Origin: Paragemmobacter ruber
GTDB lineage: Bacteria; Pseudomonadota; Alphaproteobacteria; Rhodobacterales; Rhodobacteraceae
Assembly (NCBI RefSeq): GCF_009908315.1
Contig: NZ_JAAATW010000002.1
Location: forward strand, 620,001 to 684,000
Direction of reading: 5' to 3'
DNA: 64,000 bases
In this document: positions 16,623 to 26,045 of the stretch, piece after piece
Numbering within the stretch: position 1 is the first letter of the stretch
Layout of the letters: every line of letters begins with the position of its first letter
Notes under the pieces: model-generated
What the model saw: the letters and a program-made list of their open reading frames with translations, nothing else
Database searches by the model: none
Told to the model about the DNA's origin: nothing
Position numbers and translations under genes: made by a program

Positions 16623-18281
16623 TCAGAGGAACTCATCCTCGCCGCCGCCTTCGTCAAAGGACGGGGGCGGGGGCGGGGCGCCTTCGGTTCCCGGCGCGTC
16701 GGAGCGGAACAGCTCGTTCGGCAGCCAGGTCGCCAGATCGGGGAAGATCCACAGCACCGCCAGCGCCAGAAGCTGGATCACGATGAAGGGGATCACCCCG
16801 CGATAGATCATCGGTGTGGTGATCGTGCGTGGCGCCACCCCGCGCAGGTAGAACAGCGAGAAGCCGAAGGGCGGGGTCAGGAACGAGGTCTGCAACAGCA
16901 AGCCGATCATCACCCCCAGCCAGATCGGGTCTACCCCCATGATCAGCAGCACCGGCGCCGTGATCGGGATCACGATGAATATGATCTCGAACGTGTCAAG
17001 GAAGAAGCCGAGGATGAAGATGATGAAGAAGACCACGAACAACGCGCCGAACTGGCCGCCCGGCATGTTTTCCAAAAAGCCCTGCACCATGGCGCTGCCC
17101 CCCAGCTGGGTGAAGACCAGCGCAAAGGCGGTGGCGCCCAAGAGGATGATGAACACCATCGAGGTGATCGACATGGTGGATTTCGACGAATAGAACAGCG
17201 TCTGGAGGTAGCTGCGCCGCAGATCGCCGCGCGCCAGGATCACGATCAGCGCCACCGCGAGAAGACCCAGCATCGTGTTCAGAAGGCCGGCCGCCCCGAA
17301 GGCAAAGGCCGTGGCCCCGAGGACGGCGATCGCCACCAGCCAGAACCAGAACAGCCGGATGTCGCGTTTGGGATCGCCCTCGGCCCCCAGATAGGCATCG
17401 GCGAACAGCTTGACGGCGGCAAGGAACAGCGCGCCCACGGCGCCCACGCTGGCGCTTTCGGTGGGGGTGGCCACGCCGGTGACGATGGACCCCAGCACCG
17501 ACACGATGAGGAGGAGCGGCGGGATCAGCGCGCCCACGATGCGCAGGCCGAGGCCTGCCTTTTCGGCCGGGGTCATGGCGACAGGCGGGCAGGTTTCCGG
17601 GTGGAAGATCGCCTTCCAGACGATGTAGAGGATGAAGGCCGCGACCAGCACGAGGCTGGGCAGGATGGCCCCGGCAAAGAGGTCGCCCACCGACACCGTG
17701 TCAGGCGCGAAATTGCCGAGCGAAAGTTGGGCGGCGGAATTCGCGCCTTGCAGGATGTCGGCGAGGAAGATGAGCACGGTCGAGGGCGGGATGATCTGGC
17801 CCAGCGTTCCGGCCGCGCAGATCGTGCCAGTGGCAAGTTTGGGATCATAGCCTGCGCGCATCATGGCAGGCAGGCTGAGCAGGCCCATGGTCACGACCGT
17901 GGCGCCGACCACGCCCGTCGCTGCGGCCAGAAGCGCCCCCACCAGCACGACCGAAAGCGCCAGACCGCCGCGCAGCGACCCGAACAGCTGCCCCATGGTG
18001 GTGAGCAGCGATTCCGCGATGCCGGATCGTTCAAGCACCACCCCCATGAAGACGAAGAGCGGCACCGCGACAAGGACGGGGTTGGTGATCACCCCCCAGA
18101 ACCGGTTGGGCAGCGCCGCAAAGAGCGATTGGTCGAAGGCCCCCACCGCGATGCCCGCAAAACCCACGAGGATCGCCAGACCGCCCAGCGTGAAGGCCAC
18201 GATATAGCCCGTCATCAGAACGAGGATGATCAGCAGGAACAGACCCGCCGCCATCAATTGGCCCAGAAGTGCCGCATCCAT
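16623..18281 (-). CDS. TRAP transporter large permease (DctM type)
   Basis: Twelve-segment inner-membrane subunit that couples Na+ or H+ flow to uptake. 552 residues, about 100 more than a short DctM, with the extra length in the central hydrophilic/hydrophobic insert (residues about 230-320), as in the keto-acid/mannitol-type TRAP subgroup. The ends of the family are visible: LLIILVLMTGYIVAFTLGG near the N-terminus and the TPPFGFSLFYLRGVAP block near the C-terminus. The tail is Pro/acid-rich (GAPPPPPSFDEGGGEDEFL). It lies 17 bases after dctQ. Confidence 0.9.
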   Translation of the reverse strand: MDAALLGQLMAAGLFLLIILVLMTGYIVAFTLGGLAILVGFAGIAVGAFDQSLFAALPNRFWGVITNPVLVAVPLFVFMGVVLERSGIAESLLTTMGQLFGSLRGGLALSVVLVGALLAAATGVVGATVVTMGLLSLPAMMRAGYDPKLATGTICAAGTLGQIIPPSTVLIFLADILQGANSAAQLSLGNFAPDTVSVGDLFAGAILPSLVLVAAFILYIVWKAIFHPETCPPVAMTPAEKAGLGLRIVGALIPPLLLIVSVLGSIVTGVATPTESASVGAVGALFLAAVKLFADAYLGAEGDPKRDIRLFWFWLVAIAVLGATAFAFGAAGLLNTMLGLLAVALIVILARGDLRRSYLQTLFYSSKSTMSITSMVFIILLGATAFALVFTQLGGSAMVQGFLENMPGGQFGALFVVFFIIFILGFFLDTFEIIFIVIPITAPVLLIMGVDPIWLGVMIGLLLQTSFLTPPFGFSLFYLRGVAPRTITTPMIYRGVIPFIVIQLLALAVLWIFPDLATWLPNELFRSDAPGTEGAPPPPPSFDEGGGEDEFL

Positions 18282-18298
18282 GATTATGCCCCCCGCCC

Positions 18299-18889
18299 TT
18301 ATTGTGTTTGTTCGGCGCCGTGGCCGCCGTGGTTCAGAGCGTGGCGTTCATGCCCTGCCAGCACCATCAACCCGCGCAGGACGAAGGCCACGCCCTGCAG
18401 GCCCACCAGCAGGACAAACCCGATGAGCGAGGCCTTCAATATCCAGTAATTCCCCATGCCGCCGGGGTTGAGCGAGCCTTCGTCCGAGGCGAAGGAGGCG
18501 CTCCAGAATGTCCAGACGGCGGTGCCGAAGACGATGAGGAAGGGCACCAGCAACAGCAGCGTCATCGCCATGTCGGACAGGGCGCGCTTGCGTGCCGGCC
18601 AATGCGAATAGAACACATCCACCCGCACGAAGCCGCCGGTCATCATCGTGTAGCCCGCGCCCAGCACGATCACCACGACATGGGTCCAGATGTAGGATTC
18701 CTGCAGCCAGATCAGGCCCGTGCCCATGACATAGCGCAGATAGACCGTGGCAAAGCACAACAGCACGGTGGCCAGCGTCGCCCAGGCGACGATGTAGCCG
18801 CTCCATCGGCAGATGCCGTCGATCACTGCCACCACGCGTGCCGATGCGCGCACCCAAGCCGGCTCGGGGCCGGCCTCCAACCTTGCCAT
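18299..18889 (-). CDS. TRAP transporter small permease (DctQ type)
   Basis: Four-segment membrane subunit, 196 residues. Seen: the first segment YIVAWATLATVLLCFATVYLRYV followed by the conserved W-x-E patch (LIWLQESYIWTHVVV), and the GGFVRVDVFYSHWPARKRA motif typical of DctQ. It is the first gene of the leftward dctQ-dctM-lysR unit. The binding protein lies across a 326-bp divergent promoter region on the other strand. Confidence 0.88.
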   Translation of the reverse strand: MARLEAGPEPAWVRASARVVAVIDGICRWSGYIVAWATLATVLLCFATVYLRYVMGTGLIWLQESYIWTHVVVIVLGAGYTMMTGGFVRVDVFYSHWPARKRALSDMAMTLLLLVPFLIVFGTAVWTFWSASFASDEGSLNPGGMGNYWILKASLIGFVLLVGLQGVAFVLRGLMVLAGHERHALNHGGHGAEQTQ

Positions 18890-19215
18890 GCTGTCTTCCC
18901 CTCCCTGTCAGCCGCGCGGTGCGGCCGATCCTGCCGATGGCGCCGCGCAGCAGTTGTTTTTCAGCCTCTCGCGGGCAGACGCGCCCCGGCCTGATTGCGG
19001 TAGTTTGACGCGGACAAGGGGAATACAAGGGTTGGCGATAGGTTTTTTTAAATCAAATAGGTCCGAATGATAGTTTTCGATAGTTTTGTCCTAAACGACC
19101 TTTTTCCGCGGGTCGGACCGTTGCCCTGCGGCATTCCATCTCCACCTCCAGCGGCATCGTGGCGGGTCAGGGGAGCGATCGGCCGCAGTTCACAACAATG
19201 CAGCGGGAGGACCGG
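18890..19215. other. 326-bp divergent promoter region between dctQ and the TRAP binding protein
   Basis: Holds the start signals of both TRAP transcription units. Bases 19030-19100 are AT-rich and contain the ATAG repeats listed separately; 19100-19200 is the leader of the binding-protein gene. No gene is visible. Confidence 0.5.
19038..19083 (+). promoter_or_regulatory. ATAG repeat cluster, candidate operator for the OxyR-like LysR
   Basis: ATAG occurs at 19038, 19057, 19070 and 19080. The last two lie in the tandem unit GATAGTTTTCGATAGTTTT, ten bases apart, one helical turn. OxyR sites are built from ATAG elements spaced one turn apart, and the nearby regulator is OxyR-like. Inference from spacing only. 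Confidence 0.35.
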
Positions 19216-20331
19216 ATGAAGAGACGCGACTTTCTGACGAAATCGGTGCTGGGCGGGGGCGCGGCGGTAGCGGCCACGACACTGGCCGCACCTGCCATCG
19301 CGCAATCGGTGATCGAATGGCGCATGGTGCACAGCTGGCCCAAGGGGTTGCCCGGTGTGGGCGTGGGGGCCGAGCGTCTGGCGCGGCGGATCGAGGCCAT
19401 GTCGGGCGGCCGGATGAAGATCAACGTCTTCGCCGCGGGCGAGCTTGTCCCCGCGCTGGGCTGCATGGACGCGGTGATGGACGGCACGGCCGAGATGGGC
19501 CATGACGCCAGTTTCTACCATGTGGGCAAGCATCCGATGCTGGCGGCCTTCTTCGCCGTGCCCTTCGGCATGACGGGCGATGAACAGGCGGCATGGCTGC
19601 TTCATTCTGGCGGCCAGCAGCTGTGGGACGAATTGAACAGCCAGTTCGGGATCATCTCGATGCCCGCAGGCCAGACATCGGCCCAGTCCTTTGGCTGGTT
19701 CAAGAAGGAAATCAACACGCCCGAGGATTTTCAGGGCCTGAAGATCCGTATGCCCGGTCTGGGCGGCGAGATGGTCAAGAAGCTGGGCGCGACGCCCGTG
19801 CTTCTGCCGGGGGGCGAGATCTTTGCCGCGCTGCAGTCGGGCGCCGTGGATGCGGCGGAATTCATCGGCCCGGTGAACGATCTGCCGATGGGTTTTCACC
19901 AGGTGGCCAAGATCAGCTATGGCCCCGGCGTGCAGGAACCGGGTGGCACGGTGCAGGCGATGTTCAACACCGCCAAGTTCCAGGAACTGCCGACCGATCT
20001 GCAGGAAATCATCCGCGCGGCCTGCCATGCGGGGCATGAGGATATGAAGGTGGAGTATGACCTGCAGTCCGGCCGCGCGATGGAGACGCTGCGCGTGGAA
20101 CATGGCGTGGAGTTCCGCCGTCTGGAGCGCCCGGTGCTGGAGGCGCTGGGCAAGGCTGCGGGCGAGGTGATCCAGGAATCCTATGACGCGGGCGACGATC
20201 TGACCCGCCGCATCTGGGACAGCTACCTTGCCAGCCGCGCCGACACGATGCGTTTCCTGCGCTTCAACGAGCAGGCCTTCCTGAACGCGCGCACGCTGGA
20301 CTTCCCCTTCCCCGGCCCGCAGGCGACCTGA
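19216..20331 (+). CDS. TRAP transporter substrate-binding protein, keto-acid/mannitol type
   Basis: Periplasmic DctP-class receptor, about 371 residues. A twin-arginine signal (MKRRDFLTKSVLGGGAAVAATTLAAPAIAQ) means it is folded before export. The body (WRMVHSWPKGLPGVGVGAERLARRIEAMSGG, then LKIRMPGLGGEMVKKLGATP and QSGAVDAAEFIGPVND) matches the TakP-like subgroup that binds 2-oxo acids or lactate with a metal ion. ATG 19216 follows GGGAGGACC and gives the clean Tat signal, so I prefer it to the earlier in-frame start at 19159. A terminator hairpin follows. Confidence 0.88.
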   Translation: MKRRDFLTKSVLGGGAAVAATTLAAPAIAQSVIEWRMVHSWPKGLPGVGVGAERLARRIEAMSGGRMKINVFAAGELVPALGCMDAVMDGTAEMGHDASFYHVGKHPMLAAFFAVPFGMTGDEQAAWLLHSGGQQLWDELNSQFGIISMPAGQTSAQSFGWFKKEINTPEDFQGLKIRMPGLGGEMVKKLGATPVLLPGGEIFAALQSGAVDAAEFIGPVNDLPMGFHQVAKISYGPGVQEPGGTVQAMFNTAKFQELPTDLQEIIRAACHAGHEDMKVEYDLQSGRAMETLRVEHGVEFRRLERPVLEALGKAAGEVIQESYDAGDDLTRRIWDSYLASRADTMRFLRFNEQAFLNARTLDFPFPGPQAT

Positions 20332-20353
20332 GACTGCGCCACCGTGGGAACGT

Positions 20354-20387
20354 GCGGCGCGCCGGGCCACCACCGGCGCGCCGCTTT
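20354..20387 (+). terminator. Terminator hairpin after the TRAP binding-protein gene
   Basis: GCGGCGCGCCGG (20354-20365) and CCGGCGCGCCGC (20373-20384) form a perfect 12-bp stem with a 7-base loop, 22 bases after the stop codon, followed by only TTT. The rest of the gap to 20776 shows no gene. Confidence 0.65.
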
Positions 20388-20776
20388 GCGTTGCCGCAGA
20401 CCGCGTGGCAGGGTCTGGGCGGCGGCCAGTTCAGCCCGGGGCCGTTGCGGCGGGCCCCCGCGTCGCGGGGATCCCGATGGAGGGCCTGCGTCCCTGCAGC
20501 CCCCCCGCAGCCACCCGCCAAGCCGCGCGGGACGGCGGTCAATCTGGCGCCCCGATGGGTGATGGCGGCGACCGGGTCGCCCCGGGCGCGGTGGCGCGGC
20601 GCTTTGGCGTCGGTTTGGACGCGGCCCGGGGAAAGGCCGTCTGCGGGAGTGATCCTTTGTCATCTCTGCGTCCCTTGGCGCTGCTGATGCCGCAGCGCGC
20701 GGCCGCCGCCTTATCTGCGCGCGGGCGCGGATGATCGGGTTGCCCAGACTTTGACAGTGGGGCGGTCGGCTGGACG

Positions 20777-20821
20777 AAATCACAAAACATCAGCGCAAAA
20801 TCACAAGAATCATGTTGTGAT
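20777..20821 (+). promoter_or_regulatory. Operator repeats for the DeoR-family regulator
   Basis: AAATCACAA occurs at 20777-20785 and again at 20798-20806, exactly 21 bases apart (two helical turns), and the inverted half TTGTGAT lies at 20815-20821. The block sits 45-90 bases upstream of the DeoR gene, where autoregulation and control of the tetritol operon would be expected. Confidence 0.6.
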
Positions 20822-20865
20822 GTGACGATGGTGTGTTAGAGGGGCCATAAGACAGGGCGCGACGG

Positions 20866-21636
20866 GTGGGTGGGGCGTTGAAACGCGAAGAGCGCAGGCA
20901 GGCGATCATGGATCTTCTGGTCGAAGCGCGGGCCGCCGATCTGGACGCGCTGGCCGAACGCTTTGCCGTGTCGCGCATGACGATCCACCGCGATCTGGAC
21001 GATCTCGAACAGGCGGGGCTGTTGCGCAAGGTGCGCGGCGGGGCCACGATCGAGGCGGGCATCCAGTTTGAAAGCGATTTCCGCATCCGCGCGCTGCAGG
21101 ACGCGGAGGCCAAGGCGCGGATGGCGCGGGCGGCGCTGGCGCTGGTGGAGCCGGGGATGACCGTGCTGGTCAATGACGGCTCCATGGCGGCGCTGCTGGG
21201 GGCGGCGCTGGTGGAAAAGCGTCCGCTGACCATCATCACCAACAATGCCGCCATGATTGATGGCCTGCGGGATGCGCCGGGGATCACGCTGATCGCGCTG
21301 GGCGGGGCCTTCAATGCCAAGTTCAACGCCTTTTTCGGCATGGTTGCGGAACATGCCCTGTCGCGGTTGCGGGCGGATGTGGCCTTCATCTCGGCCCCCG
21401 CTGTGGCGGGGGTGCAGGCCTTCCACATGGATGAGGCGGTGGTGCGCGCCAAGCGCGCGATGATGGCCGCGGCTGAACGGCGGGTGCTTTTGGTGAACCA
21501 TGCGCGGTTTGGCCGGTCCTCGCTGCATGTGCTGGCCGATCTGGCCGAGTTCGACGCCATCATCACGGATGCCGACCCCGCCGATCGCACGGATATCGAC
21601 CGCGCGGGGATCGCGCTGACCATTGCGAGGGAGTGA
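20866..21636 (+). CDS. DeoR-family transcriptional regulator (EryR-like)
   Basis: A 256-residue repressor with the DeoR N-terminal HTH (KREERRQAIMDLLVEARAADLDALAERFAVSRMTIHRDLDDLE) and a C-terminal sugar-phosphate sensor domain (NDGSMAALLGAALVEKRPLTIITNNAAMI). It is directly followed (1 base) by the TIM-like and RpiB-like isomerase genes, the same order as eryR-tpiB-rpiB in rhizobial and Brucella erythritol loci. The start is GTG 20866 or TTG 20878; the latter has GGGTGGGG just upstream. The effector is probably a tetrulose phosphate. Confidence 0.8.
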   Translation: MGGALKREERRQAIMDLLVEARAADLDALAERFAVSRMTIHRDLDDLEQAGLLRKVRGGATIEAGIQFESDFRIRALQDAEAKARMARAALALVEPGMTVLVNDGSMAALLGAALVEKRPLTIITNNAAMIDGLRDAPGITLIALGGAFNAKFNAFFGMVAEHALSRLRADVAFISAPAVAGVQAFHMDEAVVRAKRAMMAAAERRVLLVNHARFGRSSLHVLADLAEFDAIITDADPADRTDIDRAGIALTIARE

Positions 21637-21637
21637 C

Positions 21638-22405
21638 ATGCACGAACCACAGGTCTGGATCGGGACAAGCTGGAAGATGAACAAGACGCTGGCCGAGGCG
21701 CGGGTCTTCGCCGAAGGCCTGCGCGCCAGCGATGCCGCGTGCGACAGCCGCATCCAGCGCTTTGTCATCCCGCCCTTCACGGCGGTGCGCGAGGTGAAGG
21801 CGATGCTGGCGGGCACCTCGGTCAAGGTCGGGGCGCAGAACATGCACTGGGCCGATGACGGCGCTTGGACGGGTGAGATTTCGCCCCTGATGCTGGTGGA
21901 TTGCGGGCTGGACCTTGTGGAACTGGGCCATTCCGAGCGGCGCGCGCATTTCGGCGAGACGGATGCAACCGTGGGCCTGAAGGTGGAGGCGGCGGTGCGG
22001 CACGGGCTGATCCCGCTGATCTGCATCGGTGAGACGATGGAGGAGCGGCAGGCGGGCCGGGCCACGGCGGTGCTGGAGGCGCAGGTGCGCGGGGCGCTGG
22101 GGCGGCTGTCGGGCGCACAGCGCGGGGCGCCCGTTCTTCTGGCCTATGAACCGGTCTGGGCCATCGGGGTGAACGGCATCCCCGCCACGTCGGATTATGC
22201 CGATGCGCGGCAGGCCGAGATCATCGCTGTCGCGCAGGATGTGCTGGGGCGGCGCATCCCCTGCCTTTACGGTGGGTCGGTCAATCCCGACAACTGCGCC
22301 GAGCTTGTCGCCTGTCCGCATGTGGACGGGCTTTTCATCGGGCGGTCGGCCTGGCAGGTGCAAGGCTATCTTGACATCCTGTCGCGCTGCGCCGCCGCCA
22401 TCTGA
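21638..22405 (+). CDS. eryH: Triosephosphate isomerase-family protein, probable tetrulose-phosphate isomerase (EryH/TpiB)
   Basis: A 255-residue TIM-barrel isomerase. Catalytic residues of the family are present: Lys13 (SWKMNK), His in LGHSERR, Glu in AYEPVWAIG, and the YGGSVNPDN phosphate-binding end. It lies between a DeoR regulator and rpiB in a tetritol locus. In erythritol users the equivalent enzyme converts L-erythrulose 1-phosphate to D-erythrulose 4-phosphate rather than acting on triose phosphates, and that is the likely role here. A plain TpiA activity cannot be excluded by eye. Confidence 0.78.
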   Translation: MHEPQVWIGTSWKMNKTLAEARVFAEGLRASDAACDSRIQRFVIPPFTAVREVKAMLAGTSVKVGAQNMHWADDGAWTGEISPLMLVDCGLDLVELGHSERRAHFGETDATVGLKVEAAVRHGLIPLICIGETMEERQAGRATAVLEAQVRGALGRLSGAQRGAPVLLAYEPVWAIGVNGIPATSDYADARQAEIIAVAQDVLGRRIPCLYGGSVNPDNCAELVACPHVDGLFIGRSAWQVQGYLDILSRCAAAI

Positions 22406-22416
22406 AGGAGAGACAC

Positions 22417-22872
22417 ATGAAGATTGCAGTCGCAGGCGACAGCGCGGGCGAAGGTCTGGCCCGGGTGCTGGCCGATCATCTGAAGGCAAGCCACGAGGTG
22501 GCAGAGGTGTCGCGCACCGAAGCCGGGCCGGATGCGTTTTATGCCAACCTGTCGGACCGGGTGGCGAATGAGGTGCTGGCGGGCAAGTATGACCGTGCGA
22601 TCCTTGTCTGCGGCACGGGGATCGGGGTCTGCATCGCGGCGAACAAGGTGCCGGGCATCCGCGCGGCGCTGACGCATGACACCTATTCCGCCGAACGCGC
22701 GGCCCTGTCGAACAATGCGCAGATCATCACCATGGGTGCGCGGGTGATCGGGACGGAACTGGCCAAGGCCATTGCCGACGCTTTCCTGAAGGAAACCTTC
22801 GATCCTGCCGGGCGGTCGGCGGGCAATGTCGCCGCCATCGACGCGGTGGATGCGAAATACACCAAGGGCTGA
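22417..22872 (+). CDS. eryI: RpiB/LacAB-family isomerase, probable D-erythrulose-4-phosphate isomerase (EryI)
   Basis: A 151-residue sugar-phosphate isomerase of the RpiB fold. Seen: the [13 protein letters not shown] active-site loop with catalytic Cys, the [17 protein letters not shown] block, and the MGARVIG strand. It follows eryH by 11 bases with GAAGGAGA ahead. In the erythritol pathway it forms D-erythrose 4-phosphate. Ribose-5-phosphate isomerase activity is the alternative. Confidence 0.8.
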   Translation: MKIAVAGDSAGEGLARVLADHLKASHEVAEVSRTEAGPDAFYANLSDRVANEVLAGKYDRAILVCGTGIGVCIAANKVPGIRAALTHDTYSAERAALSNNAQIITMGARVIGTELAKAIADAFLKETFDPAGRSAGNVAAIDAVDAKYTKG

Positions 22873-22909
22873 CGCGGCCCTTTCTGGGGTTTTGGCGGAA
22901 GGGGGTTCC

Positions 22910-23884
22910 ATGCTGTTCCTGCCCGGTGACGGGGCGCCAGCGGGCGCCCCGATAGATGAGCGGCTGACAGGCGCGGGTCCTGTGGCGATCATCCTTGCGT
23001 TGGCCCGCGCGCTGCCGCCGCTGGCGGATCGGCTGGCGGCGGGCCTGCTGCCGGGCGATCCGGCGGCGCTGGTGGGTGACAATGCCACGGGCGATGCGCA
23101 AAAGGCGCTGGATCTGGGCGCGCATCACCACATGCTGGCCGCGTTGCGGGGGCAGGGGGTGCGGCTCGTTCTGTCGGAAGAGGCGGAGGAGATCGCGGAA
23201 CTCGATCCGGCAGGCGCATGGGATGTGGCGATGGACCCGATCGACGGATCGGGCAGCATCGGCATCGGCGCGCCCCTGGGGATGATGTTTTCCATCCTGC
23301 CCGCCGCGCCCGAGGGGTTTGCCCGGCCGGGGCGCGCCATCGTGGCGGCGGGCTATGCGTCCTTCGGCCATTCGCTGGATTTCGGCTTTTCGCTGGGCGA
23401 CGGGGTGACCATCGCCACCTTTGACCGGGGCGCGGGCCTGTTCCGCGTGATGCGCGACCGGGTGGCGCTGCCGCCCGCAGCCAAGGTCATCGCCTATAAC
23501 GCATCCAACGAACGGCACTGGCCGCGCGGGCTGCAGGCCTATGCGCGGGACCTTGTGGCCGGGAAGGACGGCCCGCGCGGGCGGGATCTGAACATGCGCT
23601 GGCTGGCGGCGGCGGTGGGCGAGTTGCACCGCATCCTGCTGCAGGGCGGGGCGTTCCTGTATCCCGCCGATCGCCGCCGGGGCAAAGAGCGCGGGCATCT
23701 GCGGCTGGTCTATGAGGCCGCGCCGATCGCGTTCCTGATCGAACAGGCGGGCGGGGCGGCGCATGATGGCCAGCGGCCCATTCTCGATATCCCGGCCGAC
23801 CATCCGCATCAGAAGACCCCGCTCTTCTTTGGCGCGACCGAGGAGATGGCGCTGCTGTTGCGCCATCTGTCACATCCCGACTGA
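22910..23884 (+). CDS. Class I fructose-1,6-bisphosphatase family protein
   Basis: About 324 residues. The metal and substrate motifs of FBPase I are recognisable: [27 protein letters not shown], and the [12 protein letters not shown] metal site. Later blocks GHSLDFGF and [10 protein letters not shown] fit the sugar-phosphate pocket. The N-terminus is short compared with house-keeping FBPases. ATG 22910 with GGAAGGGGG upstream is the best start. Next to a class II aldolase and genes making erythrose 4-phosphate, it may act on sedoheptulose 1,7-bisphosphate as well as on FBP. Confidence 0.8.
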   Translation: MLFLPGDGAPAGAPIDERLTGAGPVAIILALARALPPLADRLAAGLLPGDPAALVGDNATGDAQKALDLGAHHHMLAALRGQGVRLVLSEEAEEIAELDPAGAWDVAMDPIDGSGSIGIGAPLGMMFSILPAAPEGFARPGRAIVAAGYASFGHSLDFGFSLGDGVTIATFDRGAGLFRVMRDRVALPPAAKVIAYNASNERHWPRGLQAYARDLVAGKDGPRGRDLNMRWLAAAVGELHRILLQGGAFLYPADRRRGKERGHLRLVYEAAPIAFLIEQAGGAAHDGQRPILDIPADHPHQKTPLFFGATEEMALLLRHLSHPD

Positions 23885-23906
23885 TCCACGATCAAAGGAC
23901 GATCCC

Positions 23907-24941
23907 ATGGCCCGCATCACCCTGCGCCAGCTTCTCGACCATGCCGCCGAGCAGGGCTATGCCGTGCCGGCCTTCAACATCTCGAACATGGAGCAGGGGC
24001 TTGCGATCATGGCCGCCGCGCAGGCCTGCAACGCGCCGGTGATCCTGCAGGCCAGCCGGGGCGCGCGGGCCTATGCGGGGGACCGGGTGCTGGCGCGGCT
24101 GATCGACGGGCTGACCGAGATGTATCCCGACATCCCGGTCTGCATGCATCTTGATCATGGCAACGATCTGGCGACCTGCGCGACGGCGATCCAGAACGGG
24201 TTCACCAGCGTGATGATGGACGGCTCGCTGCGGGCCGATGGCAAGACGCCTGCCGATTACGCCTATAACGTCGCGGTGACGCGGCAGGTGGTGGGCATGG
24301 CCCATGCCTGCGGCGTGTCGGTCGAAGGGGAGTTGGGCGTTCTGGGATCGCTGGAAACCGGGATGGGCGATCAGGAAGACGGCCATGGCGCGACGGAAAA
24401 GCTGTCGGAACACCAGTTGCTGACCGATCCGGCCGAGGCCGCGCGTTTCGTGGCCGAGACGGGAGTGGATGCGCTGGCCATCGCCATGGGCACCAGCCAC
24501 GGCGCCTATAAGTTCACCCGCAAGCCCGACGGTGCGATCCTTGCCATGCATGTGATCGAAGAGATCCACCGCCGCCTGCCCAACACGCATCTGGTGATGC
24601 ACGGCTCGTCTTCCGTGCCCGAGGATCTGCAGGCGATCATCAATGCCCATGGTGGCGACATCAAACCCACCTGGGGCGTACCGGTCGAGGAGATCCAGCG
24701 CGGCATCCGGTCCGGGGTGCGCAAGGTGAACATCGACACCGACAACCGGCTGGCGATGACGGCGGCGATCCGGCGGGCGCTGGTGGAAGACCCGGCCGAG
24801 TTCGATCCGCGCAAATACCTCAAGCCCGCGATGGCGATGATGACAGAGGTCTGCAAGGCGCGGTTCGATGCCTTTGGCACCTCGGGCCATGCCGACCGCA
24901 TCCGCCCGCTGCCGCTGGAGGCGATGGCGAAGCGGTATTGA
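23907..24941 (+). CDS. Class II fructose-bisphosphate aldolase (CbbA type)
   Basis: Zinc-dependent aldolase, 344 residues. Seen: [29 protein letters not shown] at the N-terminus, zinc ligands in CMHLDHG and near '[13 protein letters not shown]', the GELGVLGS block, and the [10 protein letters not shown] phosphate loop. The insert and C-terminus ([20 protein letters not shown]) match the Calvin-cycle (CbbA) subtype of Rhodobacteraceae, which also condenses DHAP with erythrose 4-phosphate. It lies between FBPase and dhaK. Confidence 0.87.
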   Translation: MARITLRQLLDHAAEQGYAVPAFNISNMEQGLAIMAAAQACNAPVILQASRGARAYAGDRVLARLIDGLTEMYPDIPVCMHLDHGNDLATCATAIQNGFTSVMMDGSLRADGKTPADYAYNVAVTRQVVGMAHACGVSVEGELGVLGSLETGMGDQEDGHGATEKLSEHQLLTDPAEAARFVAETGVDALAIAMGTSHGAYKFTRKPDGAILAMHVIEEIHRRLPNTHLVMHGSSSVPEDLQAIINAHGGDIKPTWGVPVEEIQRGIRSGVRKVNIDTDNRLAMTAAIRRALVEDPAEFDPRKYLKPAMAMMTEVCKARFDAFGTSGHADRIRPLPLEAMAKRY

Positions 24942-25030
24942 ACCGGGACTTGCGCGGGGGCGCGCGCGTCGGGGTTGCGCCGCGGCCCTGCGCCGCGCTC
25001 TAATCATGCCGTGCCGCGAGGGAGGAATGG

Positions 25031-26038
25031 ATGACGCTGCCGACCCAGAAGCTGATCAATGACGGCAATGCCGCCGTGGACGAGATGCTGGCAGGCATCC
25101 TTGCCGCCCATCCCGATCACCTGTTCCGCCCCGCCGATGCGCCCCGCGCCATCGTGGCCCGCCACGGCCCGCGCCCGGGCAAGGTGGCGCTGGTGATCGG
25201 GGGCGGATCGGGGCATGAGCCCACATTTCTTGGCTTTGTGGGCAAGGGGCTCGCCGATGCGGCGGCGATCGGCAACGTCTTCGCCTCGCCCCCGCCGCAG
25301 CCCGCGGTGGATGCCGCACTGGCCGCGCAGGGCGGGGCCGGGGTACTGTTCATGTACGGCAATTATGCGGGCGATGTGATGAATTTCGACATGGCCTCGG
25401 AACTGCTGGAGATGGAGGGGGTCGAGGCGCGCACGGTGCTTACGACGGATGACATCGCCTCGCACACCGACCGGGCCAAGCGGCGCGGGGTGGCGGGAAA
25501 TGTCTTCATCTTCAAGGCGGCGGGGGCGGCGGCCGATCTGATGCTGCCCTTGGACGAGGTGGAGCGCATCGCCCGCCACGCCAATGCGCGCACCTGCACG
25601 ATGGGGGTGGCGCTCTCTTCCTGTTCGCTGCCGCAGACGCGGCGGCCGTCCTTCGATCTGCCCGTGGGCGAGATGGAGATCGGCATGGGCATCCATGGCG
25701 AACCCGGCGTCCGCCGCGGCCCCCTGCGCCCGGCGGATGAGGTGGTGGACGAGATCATGGATGCCCTGCTGGCCGAGATGGGTGCCGCGCGCGGCGACCG
25801 GGTGGCGGTGCTGGTCAATTCGCTGGGCGCGACGCCGTTGATGGAGCTATACATCCTGAACGCGCGCGTGGCGCAGCGGCTGGATCAGGCGGGGCTTGGC
25901 GTGCATCGCACGCTGGTGGGTCCCTATTGCACCTCGCTCGACATGGCGGGGGCGTCGATCACGCTGATGCATCTGGATGATGAATTAACGCGGTTGATCG
26001 ACCATCCCTGCGATTGCGCGATGTTCCGGCACGGGTGA
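25031..26038 (+). CDS. dhaK: Dihydroxyacetone kinase subunit K / L-erythrulose kinase-type
   Basis: Substrate-binding subunit, 335 residues. The family's covalent substrate-binding histidine is His222 in GMGIHGEPGVRR; the N-terminal GGGSGHEPTFLGFVGKGL block and FMYGNYAGDVMNF are typical. It starts at ATG 25031 behind GGAGG. With DhaL immediately downstream and no DhaM phosphotransferase gene seen, an ATP-dependent split kinase is likely. In tetritol loci DhaK homologues act as erythrulose kinases (LerK/DerK), so the substrate may be erythrulose rather than, or as well as, dihydroxyacetone. Confidence 0.85.
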   Translation: MTLPTQKLINDGNAAVDEMLAGILAAHPDHLFRPADAPRAIVARHGPRPGKVALVIGGGSGHEPTFLGFVGKGLADAAAIGNVFASPPPQPAVDAALAAQGGAGVLFMYGNYAGDVMNFDMASELLEMEGVEARTVLTTDDIASHTDRAKRRGVAGNVFIFKAAGAAADLMLPLDEVERIARHANARTCTMGVALSSCSLPQTRRPSFDLPVGEMEIGMGIHGEPGVRRGPLRPADEVVDEIMDALLAEMGAARGDRVAVLVNSLGATPLMELYILNARVAQRLDQAGLGVHRTLVGPYCTSLDMAGASITLMHLDDELTRLIDHPCDCAMFRHG

Positions 26039-26045
26039 GGGGCGA

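Noticed and set aside
15594-18449. A 951-codon plus-strand frame opposite lysR and dctM
   Set aside because: The sequence is His/Arg/Gln/Asp-rich without hydrophobic cores and lies entirely antisense to well-supported genes.
21638-22405. House-keeping triosephosphate isomerase (tpiA)
   Set aside because: Gene order DeoR-TIM-RpiB in a tetritol locus fits the EryH/TpiB isozyme better; plain TPI activity remains possible.
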